Part shown: positions 24,445 through 32,466 of the stretch, one piece after another
How positions within the stretch are numbered: position 1 is the first letter of the stretch
How the letters are laid out: every line of letters begins with the position of its first letter
Source of the DNA: Mycobacterium sp. ACS1612
GTDB lineage: Bacteria > Actinomycetota > Actinomycetes > Mycobacteriales > Mycobacteriaceae
Direction: 5' to 3'
DNA length: 64,000 nt
Assembly: GCF_001667505.1 (NCBI RefSeq)
Contig: NZ_LZHZ01000007.1
Location: 25,839-89,838 of the forward strand
The notes under the pieces: model-generated
Database searches by the model: none
Told to the model about the DNA's origin: nothing
Seen by the model: only the letters and a program-made list of their open reading frames with translations
Made by a program: the position numbers and the translations under genes

Positions 24445-24815
24445 CGATCGGGGACGACAGCCTGGTTCCCCGCGGCGGCTACTCGAGCGGCGTCGCGAGC
24501 CCGCAGTCGGCCAACCTCGCCGACATTCTGGAGCGGGTGCTGGACAAGGGGATAGTCATCGCCGGCGACATCAAGGTCAATCTGCTCGACATCGAGCTGT
24601 TGACGATCAAGCTGCGTCTGGTCATCGCCTCTCTCGACACCGCGAGGGAGGTCGGCATCGACTGGTGGGAGAACGACCCCTGGCTCACCGGCAGGAAGAC
24701 CGATCTGCAACTCGAGAACGAGCAACTGAGGGCCAGAATCGAGCGACTGGAACAGGGCAACGGGCAACGTCGCGAGGTGCGGGCGCGACCGGCGGAGTAC
24801 ACCGATGAGCGCTGA
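24441..24815 (+). CDS. gvpJ: Gas vesicle protein GvpJ (GvpA family)
   Basis: 124 residues, GTG 24441 overlapping the gvpO stop. The core (~24-80) is GvpA-like but with the GvpJ variant: LADILERVLDKGIVIAGDIKVN, LLDIELLTIKLRLVIASLDTA, EVGIDWW. The C terminus is a short coiled coil (LQLENEQLRARIERLEQGN). GvpJ is a minor wall protein thought to help form the conical tips. It overlaps gvpL by 11 bases. Confidence 0.88.
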   Translation: MTIGDDSLVPRGGYSSGVASPQSANLADILERVLDKGIVIAGDIKVNLLDIELLTIKLRLVIASLDTAREVGIDWWENDPWLTGRKTDLQLENEQLRARIERLEQGNGQRREVRARPAEYTDER

Positions 24816-25581
24816 CGCCGTCTGGGTCTACGCGATCACCCACGACGACTGGGCCGAGGATCGGCTGACCGGATTGCGAGGCGTGGACTCCGAACGGGTC
24901 CACCGGGTGGTGGCCGCCGGGCTTGCCGCCGTCGTCGGCGCTGTCAGCCTCGACGAGTTCGGTGAAGAGGCGTTGCGCCGCAACCTGGAAGACCTCGATT
25001 GGGTGGCGCAGAAGGCGCGCGCGCACGACGCGGTGATCACCGCGGTGGCCGAGATCGCGGCCGTGATTCCCGTGCGGATGGCCACCGTGTATCTGGACGA
25101 CGATCGAGTCCGCGAACTGCTGGCCGACCGCCACGCAGCGTTCGAGCAGACATTGAGCCGATTGACAGGCCGCGCCGAAGTGGGCGTCAAGATATATGCC
25201 GATCCGAAGCAGCTGCTGGCCCAGAACGCGGGACAGCAACACAATGGAACACGCACGGGCACAGCTTATTTGATGCGTCGTCGCCGGGAATTGGCGTCGC
25301 GCGAGGAGGTGTGCCAGGCCGCGGCTGCCGAAGCGGACCGCATCCACGCCACATTGATGCGCTACGCCGTCGACGGTAAACGCAAACCACCACCGGACCG
25401 CAGCCTGTCCGGCAGGGATGACCTCACCGTGCTCAACGGCACCTACCTCGTCGACTCCGATGCTGTCGCGCTGTTCCGCGAAACCGTGGTGGCACTGGCG
25501 ATGTCGACCGACAGGTTGACCATGGAAACGACGGGGCCATGGCCGCCGTACTCGTTCGCAGGCGAAACGGTGACCCAATGA
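24805..25581 (+). CDS. gvpL: Gas vesicle protein GvpL (GvpL/F family)
   Basis: 258 residues. GvpL/F family: AVWVYAITHDDW, a central LRRNLEDLDWVAQKARAHDAVITAV and AAVIPVRMATVYLDDD, and the terminal family motif TGPWPPYSFAG. Paralogue of GvpF at 23116. GvpL is an assembly hub that contacts several accessory Gvp proteins in halophiles. The start overlaps gvpJ, and the stop overlaps the next gene (ATGA). Confidence 0.9.
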   Translation: MSADAVWVYAITHDDWAEDRLTGLRGVDSERVHRVVAAGLAAVVGAVSLDEFGEEALRRNLEDLDWVAQKARAHDAVITAVAEIAAVIPVRMATVYLDDDRVRELLADRHAAFEQTLSRLTGRAEVGVKIYADPKQLLAQNAGQQHNGTRTGTAYLMRRRRELASREEVCQAAAAEADRIHATLMRYAVDGKRKPPPDRSLSGRDDLTVLNGTYLVDSDAVALFRETVVALAMSTDRLTMETTGPWPPYSFAGETVTQ

Positions 25582-25784
25582 CCGAAGTGCTTCCCGCGCA
25601 GCAGGATCGGCGCATCGCGCTGGTGGACCTGCTAGACCGCGTGCTGGCAGGCGGCGTCGTGATCACCGGTGAGGTGGTGCTGTCCGTCGCCGACGTGGAT
25701 CTGGTGGTGATCTCATTGCGCACGCTCATCTCGTCGGTCAGCTCGTTGTTGTCCGAAGAGGAAACGCCGGAGGGTCAGCGATGA
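25578..25784 (+). CDS. gvpS: Gas vesicle protein GvpS (short GvpA family member)
   Basis: 68 residues from ATG 25578, which overlaps the gvpL stop by four bases; an upstream in-frame start at 25539 would run deep into gvpL. A reduced GvpA-type core: IALVDLLDRVLAGGVVITGEV, VLSVADVDLVVISLRTLISSV. A minor wall component by family, with unknown exact role. Third GvpA-family protein of the cluster. Confidence 0.87.
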   Translation: MTEVLPAQQDRRIALVDLLDRVLAGGVVITGEVVLSVADVDLVVISLRTLISSVSSLLSEEETPEGQR

Positions 25785-26074
25785 CGGGAACAGCGCGACA
25801 ACGGATCAACTCGGATCCGGAAAGCGTCGAGCGCGGCCTGGTCAGCCTGGTGCTGACGCTGGTGGAGTTGTTGCGTCAACTGATGGAACGGCAGGCGATC
25901 CGTCGCGTCGAGGAAGGCGCGCTGACCGACGAACAGATCGAGCGGGTCGGCACGACGCTGATGCTGCTCGAAGAGAAGATGGCCGAACTCCGCGACCATT
26001 TCGACCTGACACCGGAGGACCTCAACATCGACCTGGGGCCGCTGGGGCCGCTGCTCCCGACGGACCGGCCGTAG
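25781..26074 (+). CDS. gvpK: Gas vesicle protein GvpK
   Basis: 97 residues, ATG overlapping the gvpS stop. GvpK signature: RINSDPESVERGLVSLVLTLVELLRQLMERQAIRRVEEGALTDEQIERVG in pieces, then EKMAELRDHFDLTPEDLNIDLGPLG. Accessory protein required for vesicle formation. Last gene of the cluster: its stop abuts the stop of the convergent secreted-protein gene. No gvpN AAA ATPase gene lies in the window. Confidence 0.92.
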   Translation: MTGTARQRINSDPESVERGLVSLVLTLVELLRQLMERQAIRRVEEGALTDEQIERVGTTLMLLEEKMAELRDHFDLTPEDLNIDLGPLGPLLPTDRP

Positions 26075-26500
26075 CTAGGCCGGTTGCAAGCTGACCGGCT
26101 GTTGGCCCTGCTGCGAGTTGGGGTCGTTGCACGTGCCCGGCTTCGACGTCAGGGTGGCCGTGCCTGCCAGGCTTTCCGGATCGAAGGAGTACAGCAGGTC
26201 GGCCGGGCCGGTGCTGCCGTCCGCGCACGTCCATGCGTCGGCGACCGCACGCCGTTCGGCTGTCCACGGTCCGCCGTCCACCCTGTTGATGGCTCCGACC
26301 CAACCCCGCGACGTCGAGATCGTTCCCCCGCAGGTGCGCGCGGCGTTGCACTGCGTGGTGATGCTCCACGTCGTGCTGGTCGGGCCGTCGACGAAGGTGT
26401 AGTCGCCGTCGAGTTGGGTGTCCGCCCACGCCGGGCTCGCCAGCCCGACCGCGGCGCAGGTGACGGCGAGGGCGGCGGCCATCGCATGTGTGAACGCCAT
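26075..26500 (-). CDS. Secreted protein with four or more cysteines, function unknown
   Basis: 141 residues from ATG 26500. Sec signal peptide at residues 1-26 (hydrophobic AAALAVTCAAVGLASPAWA, cut before DTQ). The mature part is a small beta-rich domain (DGDYTFVDGPTSTTWSITTQC, TCGGTISTSRGWVGAI, AWTCADGSTGPADLLYSF, GTCNDPN) with cysteines placed for two disulfides. Resembles small exported mycobacterial proteins of unknown role. It ends back-to-back with gvpK and lies upstream of nothing obviously linked. Confidence 0.8.
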   Translation of the reverse strand: MAFTHAMAAALAVTCAAVGLASPAWADTQLDGDYTFVDGPTSTTWSITTQCNAARTCGGTISTSRGWVGAINRVDGGPWTAERRAVADAWTCADGSTGPADLLYSFDPESLAGTATLTSKPGTCNDPNSQQGQQPVSLQPA

Positions 26501-26517
26501 CGTGGCAGTATCCCTGC

Positions 26518-27582
26518 TCAGCCGAGTCCAGGCACGATATCGCCGAGATTGAAGCGCACCGGCCGTTCCAGCTGGTCGAACGTGCAGGAGGCGGGATCGC
26601 GGTCGGGCCGCCACCGATTGAATTGTGCGGTGTGGCGGAACCTTTCGCCTTCCATGTAGTCGTAGCGCACCTCGACCACGCGCTCGGGCCGGAGCGGAAC
26701 GAACGACAGGTCCTTGCCCGCATTCCACCGCGACCCTTCGAACCGCCGAGGCGCGCTCTGGGCCGCCACGTGGGCCGCCCAGTTCCACGGGTGCTCGTCG
26801 AACGTGGTGACCAGCGGCTGCAACTCGGTGAAAAGCCGCTTCCGCTCGGCCATCGGGAACGCGCCGATGACGCCGATCGAGGCCAGCGCGCCGTCGTCTT
26901 TGTACAGCCCGAGCATCAGTGAGCCGATCGCGTCGTCGCCCGATTTGTGCACCCGGTAGCCGGCCACCACACAGTCGGCGGTGCGCTCGTGCTTGATCTT
27001 GTACATCACCCGCTTGTCCGGCTGATAGGTCAGCGTCAGCGGTTTGGCGATCAGCCCGTCCAACCCGGCGCCCTCGAATTCGGTGAACCAGCGCCCGGCG
27101 GTCGCCATATCGGTGGTCGCCGGCGTCAGATGAACGGTGCGTCCTGCGCCTGCCAACGCGTCGACCAGCGCGGCGCGCCGCTCGCTGAACGGCAGGCCGG
27201 TGTAGTCGTCGTCGCCGAGGGCGAGCAGGTCGAACGCGATGAAATCGGCCGGGGTCTGCTCGGCGAGCATCCGCACCCGCGACGCGGCCGGGTGCAACCG
27301 CAACTGCAAAGCCTCGAAGTCCAAACCCCGCTCCCCGGCGATGACGATCTCGCCGTCAATGACGCAACGTGGCGGCAACTCAGCGACGACGGCGTCGACC
27401 AACTCCGGGAAGTACCGGGTCATCGGCCGTTCGTTGCGGCTGCCCAGTTCCACCTCGTCGCGGTCGCGGAAGCAGATGGTCCTGAACCCGTCCCACTTCG
27501 GTTCGTACGACGCGTCAGGAGGCATCGACCGCACCGGCTTGGCCAACATCGGCGACACCGGCGGCATCACGGGCAGGCGCAC
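26518..27582 (-). CDS. ligC: ATP-dependent DNA ligase LigC
   Basis: 354 residues from GTG 27582. Nucleotidyltransferase motif I is EPKWDGFR with the adenylated lysine at about Lys29. Motif III-type DFIAFDLLALGD, motif IV EGAGLDGLIAK and motif V YKIKHERTADCVV are present. An OB domain follows, ending SCTFDQLERPVRFNLGDI. This is the LigC form without polymerase or nuclease domains. It matches my memory of M. tuberculosis Rv3731 (start RLPVMPP or QLPVMPP). LigC acts in backup non-homologous end joining and excision repair. It is divergent from a paralogue and the associated primase-polymerase. Confidence 0.92.
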   Translation of the reverse strand: MRLPVMPPVSPMLAKPVRSMPPDASYEPKWDGFRTICFRDRDEVELGSRNERPMTRYFPELVDAVVAELPPRCVIDGEIVIAGERGLDFEALQLRLHPAASRVRMLAEQTPADFIAFDLLALGDDDYTGLPFSERRAALVDALAGAGRTVHLTPATTDMATAGRWFTEFEGAGLDGLIAKPLTLTYQPDKRVMYKIKHERTADCVVAGYRVHKSGDDAIGSLMLGLYKDDGALASIGVIGAFPMAERKRLFTELQPLVTTFDEHPWNWAAHVAAQSAPRRFEGSRWNAGKDLSFVPLRPERVVEVRYDYMEGERFRHTAQFNRWRPDRDPASCTFDQLERPVRFNLGDIVPGLG

Positions 27583-27646
27583 GGACCCATTCTTACGCGG
27601 CCGATGACATTGCCCAGTGTCACCGGTCTACGTGAGTATGGACTGC

Positions 27647-28750
27647 GTGGACCTCCCCGTGTTGCCACCGTTGGAGCCGATGCTCGCCAAAGCCCAGGCC
27701 AAGGTGCCACCCGAGCCAGGGGTCTGGTCCTACGAACCGAAGTGGGACGGGTTTCGCGCGCTGGTGTTCCGCGACGGCGACAAGGTCGTCATCCAGTCAC
27801 GCAACGGCAAGGAGCTGGGCCGGTACTTCCCTGAGCTGGAGCAGGCGCTGCTCGACGAGGTCGCGCAGCGCTGCGTGCTCGACGGCGAGGTGGTGGTGCC
27901 GCGTGAGATCGGCGGCCGCATCCGGCTGGACTGGGAGTCGCTGTCGCAGCGCATCCACCCGGCGGCGAGCCGGATCAAGATGCTCGCCGAACAGACGCCC
28001 GCGCACTTCATCGGTTTCGACGCGCTGGCCATCGGCGATACGTCGCTGATGAAGGAACCCTTCCGGGTGCGGCGGCAGGCGCTGGCCGACGGCGTGAATG
28101 AAGAGCAGTGGTGCCACGTCACCCGCACCACCGAGGATCCGGAGCGGGGCGCGCAATGGCTGGACACGTTCGAGGGCGCCGGCCTGGACGGGGTGATCGC
28201 CAAGCGGTTGGACGGCCCGTATCTGCCTGGCAAGCGGGAGATGGTCAAGGTGAAACACGCCCGCGACGCCGACTGCGTCGCGATGGGTTACCGCATCCAC
28301 AAGAGCGGCGAAGGCATCGGCTCGATCCTGCTGGGCCTCTACCGCGACGACGGTGAACTCCAGATGGTCGGTGGCGCCGCGTCGTTCACCGCCAAGGACC
28401 GGCTCAAGCTGCTGGCCGAACTCGAGCCGTTGCGTGAAGGCGACGAGATGCGCGAGGGCGATCCCAGTCGCTGGAATTCAGCGGCGGACAAGCGGTGGAT
28501 CCCGGTGCGTCCGGAGAAGGTATGTGAGGTGGCCTATGACCAGATGGAGGGAAACACCGTTGCAGGCACGAGATTCCGGCATGCGGTGAAGTTCATCCGG
28601 TGGCGGCCGGACCGCGATCCGGCCAGTTGCACCTTCGATCAACTCGACGTTCCGCTGAACTACGACCTCTACGACGTCTTGGAGTCATCCGGGGCGTGGG
28701 GGCACCTCCCGCGCGAAGCGCAGGGGGACGAAGCGACGGGAGAAGCTTGA
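27647..28750 (+). CDS. Second ATP-dependent DNA ligase of the LigC type
   Basis: About 367 residues from GTG 27647; ATG 27638 and GTG 27617 are in-frame alternatives and none has a strong ribosome site. Adenylation lysine about Lys32 in YEPKWDGFR. Other motifs: HFIGFDALAIGD, FEGAGLDGVIAK, VKVKHARDADCVAMG, OB fold ending SCTFDQLDVPLNYDLYDVL. Paralogue of the divergent LigC (AEQTPA, HPAASRIKML and RWRPDRDPASCTFDQL are shared). Fast-growing mycobacteria can carry two LigC enzymes. The last ~20 codons (after about 28690) coincide with a repeat and are not ligase-like, so the C terminus has probably been extended by it. Followed directly by the primase-polymerase. Confidence 0.88.
   Translation: MDLPVLPPLEPMLAKAQAKVPPEPGVWSYEPKWDGFRALVFRDGDKVVIQSRNGKELGRYFPELEQALLDEVAQRCVLDGEVVVPREIGGRIRLDWESLSQRIHPAASRIKMLAEQTPAHFIGFDALAIGDTSLMKEPFRVRRQALADGVNEEQWCHVTRTTEDPERGAQWLDTFEGAGLDGVIAKRLDGPYLPGKREMVKVKHARDADCVAMGYRIHKSGEGIGSILLGLYRDDGELQMVGGAASFTAKDRLKLLAELEPLREGDEMREGDPSRWNSAADKRWIPVRPEKVCEVAYDQMEGNTVAGTRFRHAVKFIRWRPDRDPASCTFDQLDVPLNYDLYDVLESSGAWGHLPREAQGDEATGEA
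28695..28735 (+). repeat. Mycobacterial hairpin-type repeat inside the 3' end of the ligase gene
   Basis: The stretch GTGGGGGCACCTCCCGCGCG followed by AAGCGCAGGGGGACG has the CACCTCCCG...CGGGGG-like inverted layout of a repeat common between mycobacterial genes. Here it is translated in frame as the tail of the ligase. Confidence 0.45.
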
Positions 28751-28751
28751 G

Positions 28752-29804
28752 ATGGCAACTCCTGCAGAAGAACTCGACGTCGACGGCATCAAGGTCCGGT
28801 TCACCAACCCCGACAAGGTTTATTTCCCGAAGCTCGGCGACAAGGGCACCAAACGCAGGCTCGTCGAGTACTACGTGTCCGTCGCCAGCGGTCCGATGCT
28901 GACCGCCTTGCGTGATAGACCCACCCACCTGCAGCGGTTCCCCGACGGCATCGACGGCGAAGAGATTTACCAGAAGCGTATACCCAAGCACGCTCCGGAA
29001 TACCTCGAGACCTGCGTGGTCACTTTCCCGTCGGGCCGAACAGCGGACGCGCTCAAGGTGAATCACCCCGCCGCCATCGTGTGGGCCGCGCAGATGGGCG
29101 CCATCACACTGCATCCGTGGCAGGTGCGCTGCGCCGACACCGAGCATCCCGACGAACTGCGGATCGACCTCGATCCGCAGCCGGGCACCGCCTTCAAGGA
29201 GGCCAGAACTGTCGCCGTCGACGTGCTCAAGCCGGTGCTCGACGAACTCGGCCTGGTCGGCTACCCGAAGACCTCCGGCGGTCGCGGCGTGCACGTGTTC
29301 CTGCGCATCAAGACGGACTGGGACTTCATCGCGGTGCGCAGGGCAGGCATCGCGCTGGCCCGTGAGGTGGAACGGCGGGCACCCGATGCGGTCACCACGT
29401 CGTGGTGGAAGGAAGAACGGGGCAAGCGAATCTTCATCGACTACAACCAGAATGCCCGCGACCGCACGTTCGCGTCGGCGTACTCGGCGCGCAAGACCCC
29501 GATCGCGACGGTGTCGATGCCGCTGACGTGGGACGAACTGCGCGATGCGGATCCCGACGACTACACCATCCTCACCGCGCCGGACTTCGTCGCAGGCCGC
29601 GCCGATCCGTGGGAGGGAATCGATTCGGTCGCGCAGTCATTAGACCCACTGATGGAGATGGTGAAGGCCGACGAGGAACGCGGGCTGGGTGATCTGCCCT
29701 ACCCGCCGAACTATCCGAAGATGCCGGGTGAGCCGCCTCGTGTACAGCCCAGCAAGAAGGTGGCCGCGAACTGGGACGACGACGGCAACCCGGTGAGCCG
29801 GTGA
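28752..29804 (+). CDS. LigC-associated archaeo-eukaryotic primase-polymerase (PrimPol C / LigD-polymerase family)
   Basis: 350 residues of the LigD polymerase fold: THLQRFPDGIDGEEIYQKR, catalytic metal aspartates at about 139 and 141 (RIDLDPQPG), nucleotide-binding SGGRGVH at 175-181, and IDYNQNARDRTFASAYSAR with the third acidic site. Acts on short gaps and broken ends, adding ribo- or deoxynucleotides before ligation by LigC. Starts one base after the ligase stop. The pairing matches M. tuberculosis Rv3730c/Rv3731 as I recall it. Confidence 0.92.
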   Translation: MATPAEELDVDGIKVRFTNPDKVYFPKLGDKGTKRRLVEYYVSVASGPMLTALRDRPTHLQRFPDGIDGEEIYQKRIPKHAPEYLETCVVTFPSGRTADALKVNHPAAIVWAAQMGAITLHPWQVRCADTEHPDELRIDLDPQPGTAFKEARTVAVDVLKPVLDELGLVGYPKTSGGRGVHVFLRIKTDWDFIAVRRAGIALAREVERRAPDAVTTSWWKEERGKRIFIDYNQNARDRTFASAYSARKTPIATVSMPLTWDELRDADPDDYTILTAPDFVAGRADPWEGIDSVAQSLDPLMEMVKADEERGLGDLPYPPNYPKMPGEPPRVQPSKKVAANWDDDGNPVSR

Positions 29805-30871
29805 ACGCGCCGCACACCGATGCCCAGCGGCACCACGACACCGACGTACGCAGCTTCGCCAGCGACAACTACGCAGGTGTGCACCCGGAGATCATGGCCG
29901 CGCTGACGCTGGCCAACGGCGGGCACCAGGTCGCCTACGGCGACGATGCATACACCGAGAACCTGCAGGACATCATCCGCGGACACTTCGGCCAGGACGC
30001 AGCAGCATTCCCGGTCTTCAACGGCACGGGTGCGAATGTCCTTGCTCTGCAAGCTGTCACCGATCGGTGGGGCGCTGTCGTGTGCGCCGACACGGCGCAC
30101 ATCAACTGTGACGAAGGCGGCGCGCCGGAACGGATGGGCGGGCTGAAGCTGCTGACCGTGCCTACCCTCGACGGCAAGCTGACCCCGGAGTTGATCGACC
30201 GGCAGGCGTGGGGCTGGGCCGACGAGCACCGGGCGATGCCGCAGGTGGTGTCGATCACCCAGAGCACCGAATTGGGCACGCTGTACACGCCGGAGGAGAT
30301 CCGGGTGATCTGCGCGCACGCCCACGCGCGGAACATGCGGGTACACGTGGACGGGTCCAGAATCGCGAATGCAGCTGCGTCGCTTGATCTTCCGATGCGC
30401 GCGTTCACCTCCGACGTCGGCGTTGACATCCTTTCGCTGGGCGGCACCAAGAACGGTGCGCTGCTCGGTGAGGCGGTGGTGGTGATCAACCATGATTCCG
30501 TCAGCCACATGAAGCATCTACGCAAGCTGTCGATGCAACTGCACTCCAAGATGCGTTTCGTCTCGGTGCAACTGGAAGCCCTTCTGGCCAAGGACCTTTG
30601 GCTTCGCAACGCCAGGCATGCGAACGAGATGGCGCAGCGTCTGGCCGAGGGCGCACGCAACGTGGACGGCGTGCGGGTGCTCTACCCGGTGCAGGCCAAT
30701 GCGGTGTTCGCGCGGCTGCCACACGACGTCTCCGAGCGGCTGCAGAAGCGATTCCGGTTCTACTTCTGGGACGAGACCGCAGGCGATGTGCGCTGGATGT
30801 GTTCGTTCGATACCACGGAAGCCGATGTCGACGCGTTTGTCACCGCGCTCAAGGACGAGATGACGCGCTAG
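29801..30871 (+). CDS. Low-specificity L-threonine aldolase family PLP enzyme
   Basis: 356 residues, GTG overlapping the polymerase stop. Fold type I beta-eliminating lyase/threonine aldolase features: FASDNYAGVHPEIMAAL, GTGANVLAL, HINCDEGGAPERMGGLKL, VHVDGSRIANAAASLDL and the PLP lysine in LSLGGTKNGAL. It splits L-threonine or allo-threonine into glycine and acetaldehyde, or runs in reverse. Its 3' end overlaps the convergent DUF4352 gene by 23 bases. Co-transcription with the repair genes seems incidental. Confidence 0.9.
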   Translation: MNAPHTDAQRHHDTDVRSFASDNYAGVHPEIMAALTLANGGHQVAYGDDAYTENLQDIIRGHFGQDAAAFPVFNGTGANVLALQAVTDRWGAVVCADTAHINCDEGGAPERMGGLKLLTVPTLDGKLTPELIDRQAWGWADEHRAMPQVVSITQSTELGTLYTPEEIRVICAHAHARNMRVHVDGSRIANAAASLDLPMRAFTSDVGVDILSLGGTKNGALLGEAVVVINHDSVSHMKHLRKLSMQLHSKMRFVSVQLEALLAKDLWLRNARHANEMAQRLAEGARNVDGVRVLYPVQANAVFARLPHDVSERLQKRFRFYFWDETAGDVRWMCSFDTTEADVDAFVTALKDEMTR

Positions 30872-31493
30872 GCCGCGCCATCCGCACCCGAACCCCGTCG
30901 GAGAACACCGAGTCGTGCAGTTCGACCGCCTCGGGCGTCGTGTCCTCGGGCACATCGAACGGCAGCTTGACCGTGATGTGTGCGCCGGGATCCATCGTGA
31001 TCACCATTGAGGTGTTGTTCATCGCGACCGCGGCCGCAGCGTCGGCGGCATACGTGTGCCCGTCGAAGTCGACCAACTTCTGGTTGTTGGCGACGAAGTC
31101 CTGCGCCTCGTCATCGATGTTGCGCACCGTCATCGTCGCGACCATCCACTGACCCCGTGCGCGCGGTTCGGCGCGCCACTCGGTGGTGTGCACATCGGCG
31201 ACGACGAACTCGAAATTGCCGTCGTGCACAGGTGCGCCGAGCACGCCCGTGGCGCCGCGGAAGCGATCGGCGTTCGCGGCCGAGTGCGATCGGGAACTGG
31301 CGGCGATCATCGCTGAACAGCCGGCGAACAGCACCGCGACGACCGCGATGACACCGAGCCCGAGCCACAGCCCGGCCGCGCTCAGTGTCGGCCGCGGCGG
31401 CGCATGACCGGTCCACTGCTGGCCGTCCCAGTAGCGCTGCCGCGGCGCGCCCGACGGATCCGGATACCAACCCCGTAGTTGTGTGCCTGCCAC
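30849..31493 (-). CDS. Membrane-anchored DUF2510-DUF4352 protein
   Basis: 214 residues from GTG 31491-31493, GGGAGG site. Residues ~6-32 form a cytoplasmic DUF2510 module (GWYPDPSGAPRQRYWDGQQWT). A single membrane helix spans ~40-65. The extracytoplasmic part (~75-205) resembles DUF4352 (FVVADVHTTEWRAEPRARGQ, MVATMTVRNIDDEAQDF, VKLPFDVPEDTTPEAVELHD), an immunoglobulin-like fold. Common actinobacterial architecture; function unknown. Confidence 0.85.
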   Translation of the reverse strand: MAGTQLRGWYPDPSGAPRQRYWDGQQWTGHAPPRPTLSAAGLWLGLGVIAVVAVLFAGCSAMIAASSRSHSAANADRFRGATGVLGAPVHDGNFEFVVADVHTTEWRAEPRARGQWMVATMTVRNIDDEAQDFVANNQKLVDFDGHTYAADAAAAVAMNNTSMVITMDPGAHITVKLPFDVPEDTTPEAVELHDSVFSDGVRVRMARPSASSRP

Positions 31494-31804
31494 TTACCGA
31501 TTCCTCCCGAGGAGGACCATAGCGATCGGCAGCGCGTCCGGCAAAATTAGCTGGAAGTGACGTATCCGTTGAATGTTCGGTTTCTTCGCCGGCGGTATCG
31601 GGTACATATGCATTTGCCTCACTGCAGTGAGCAAGACGCGCTTTTACGGTTCGCGGGAGTACCAATTTGCCTGCGTGTCTGCGCGCCTGCTCTTTTGTGG
31701 ATGACTTTCACCATTCGTTTGTTGATAACGCAACAATATGGCTAAACTGACGGAAGCAACAATAACTCGAGGGGTTCCCGCCGTTAGCTGACAGTGGGAG
31801 GGAA
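31494..31804 (+). other. AT-richer intergenic region
   Basis: The region between the divergent DUF4352 gene and the small peptide gene at 31805 is visibly richer in A/T than the rest. It holds a SigF-like promoter. A 62-codon frame from 31558 contains that promoter and shows no protein family features, so I do not call it. Confidence 0.6.
31579..31604 (+). promoter_or_regulatory. SigF-like promoter (GGTTT-N16-GGGTA)
   Basis: GGTTT at 31579-31583, 16 bases, GGGTA at 31600-31604: a full match to the mycobacterial SigF consensus. The first plausible gene downstream is the 45-residue protein at 31805, leaving a leader of about 190 bases. Confidence 0.5.
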
Positions 31805-31942
31805 ATGTTCCGGATCGTGATTGCGGCTGGAGTGGCCGTGTTCGCCGCGGGCGTCGTTTATTTCACGATGTCGCCTGCGGCCGCAGCAGGCCACTGCGCC
31901 ATCGACCCTGCGTTTGGATCGTGCGCTGACGCGGGCGAATAA
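31805..31942 (+). CDS. 45-residue exported or membrane peptide
   Basis: ATG 31805 follows a strong GGGAGGGA site. Residues 1-28 are a signal-like segment (FRIVIAAGVAVFAAGVVYFT, then MSPAAAAG). The remaining 17 residues hold two cysteines (HCAIDPAFGSCADAGE). If cleaved after AAA the mature peptide would be a very short disulfide loop. No family recognised. Support is the ribosome site, the hydrophobic start and clean in-frame composition. Confidence 0.55.
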   Translation: MFRIVIAAGVAVFAAGVVYFTMSPAAAAGHCAIDPAFGSCADAGE

Positions 31943-31981
31943 GCCGCGGTAGGGCGGAAGGCGTCTGCCACACTGGACTCG

Positions 31982-32416
31982 ATGCAGACCGTCCGCAAAT
32001 TGCTCGCCGCGCTCGCGATCGTCGCGATGCTAATCGGGGGAATCAGCATTGTTGCGGCGATGATCTTCGGCGACCACTCCAAGCCGCGGACGCCTGCCGC
32101 GCCGCCGCCGCCGCCCCCGTTGCCTGCGTCGGTGCCGACCGCCAGGGAGTTCACCATCAACGTCGCGGTCACGGAACAACTGTGTGATCCCGGCCCCGGC
32201 TGCGTCTACAAGTACACGATCGAGCCGAAATACATTGGCTTCCATCCACTGCCGACCACGCCGTTCACGGTCAAGTACGAAGTGCACGGCGGTAACTTGC
32301 CGCAGCCGGGCGAGTTCACCGTCGAGGGCAATCAGGCCAAGATCCTCAAGGACGTCGTCGTCGAGGGCCCGCCGGCAGCGCGGCTGCAGGCGGTGGTGCT
32401 GCAAGTGGTCGGCTGA
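31982..32416 (+). CDS. Membrane-anchored extracytoplasmic protein with proline-rich linker
   Basis: 144 residues. A short basic start and one hydrophobic helix (LLAALAIVAMLIGGISIVAAMIF) act as an anchor or uncleaved signal. Residues ~38-50 are proline-rich. The remaining ~90 residues are a beta-rich extracytoplasmic domain (FTINVAVTEQLCDPGPGCVYKY, PFTVKYEVHGGNLPQPGEFTVEGN) with one cysteine pair. The layout recalls MmpS-type anchors, but I cannot assign it. It lies 39 bases after the small peptide gene. Confidence 0.75.
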   Translation: MQTVRKLLAALAIVAMLIGGISIVAAMIFGDHSKPRTPAAPPPPPPLPASVPTAREFTINVAVTEQLCDPGPGCVYKYTIEPKYIGFHPLPTTPFTVKYEVHGGNLPQPGEFTVEGNQAKILKDVVVEGPPAARLQAVVLQVVG

Positions 32417-32466
32417 TTTTCGCGAATCCGCGCGCGCGGCGGCGTAGTCGACGCAAAGTTGGCGGT

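Noticed and set aside
31558..31745. 62-codon reading frame in the AT-richer gap
   Set aside because: Contains the SigF-like promoter and shows no family or signal features.
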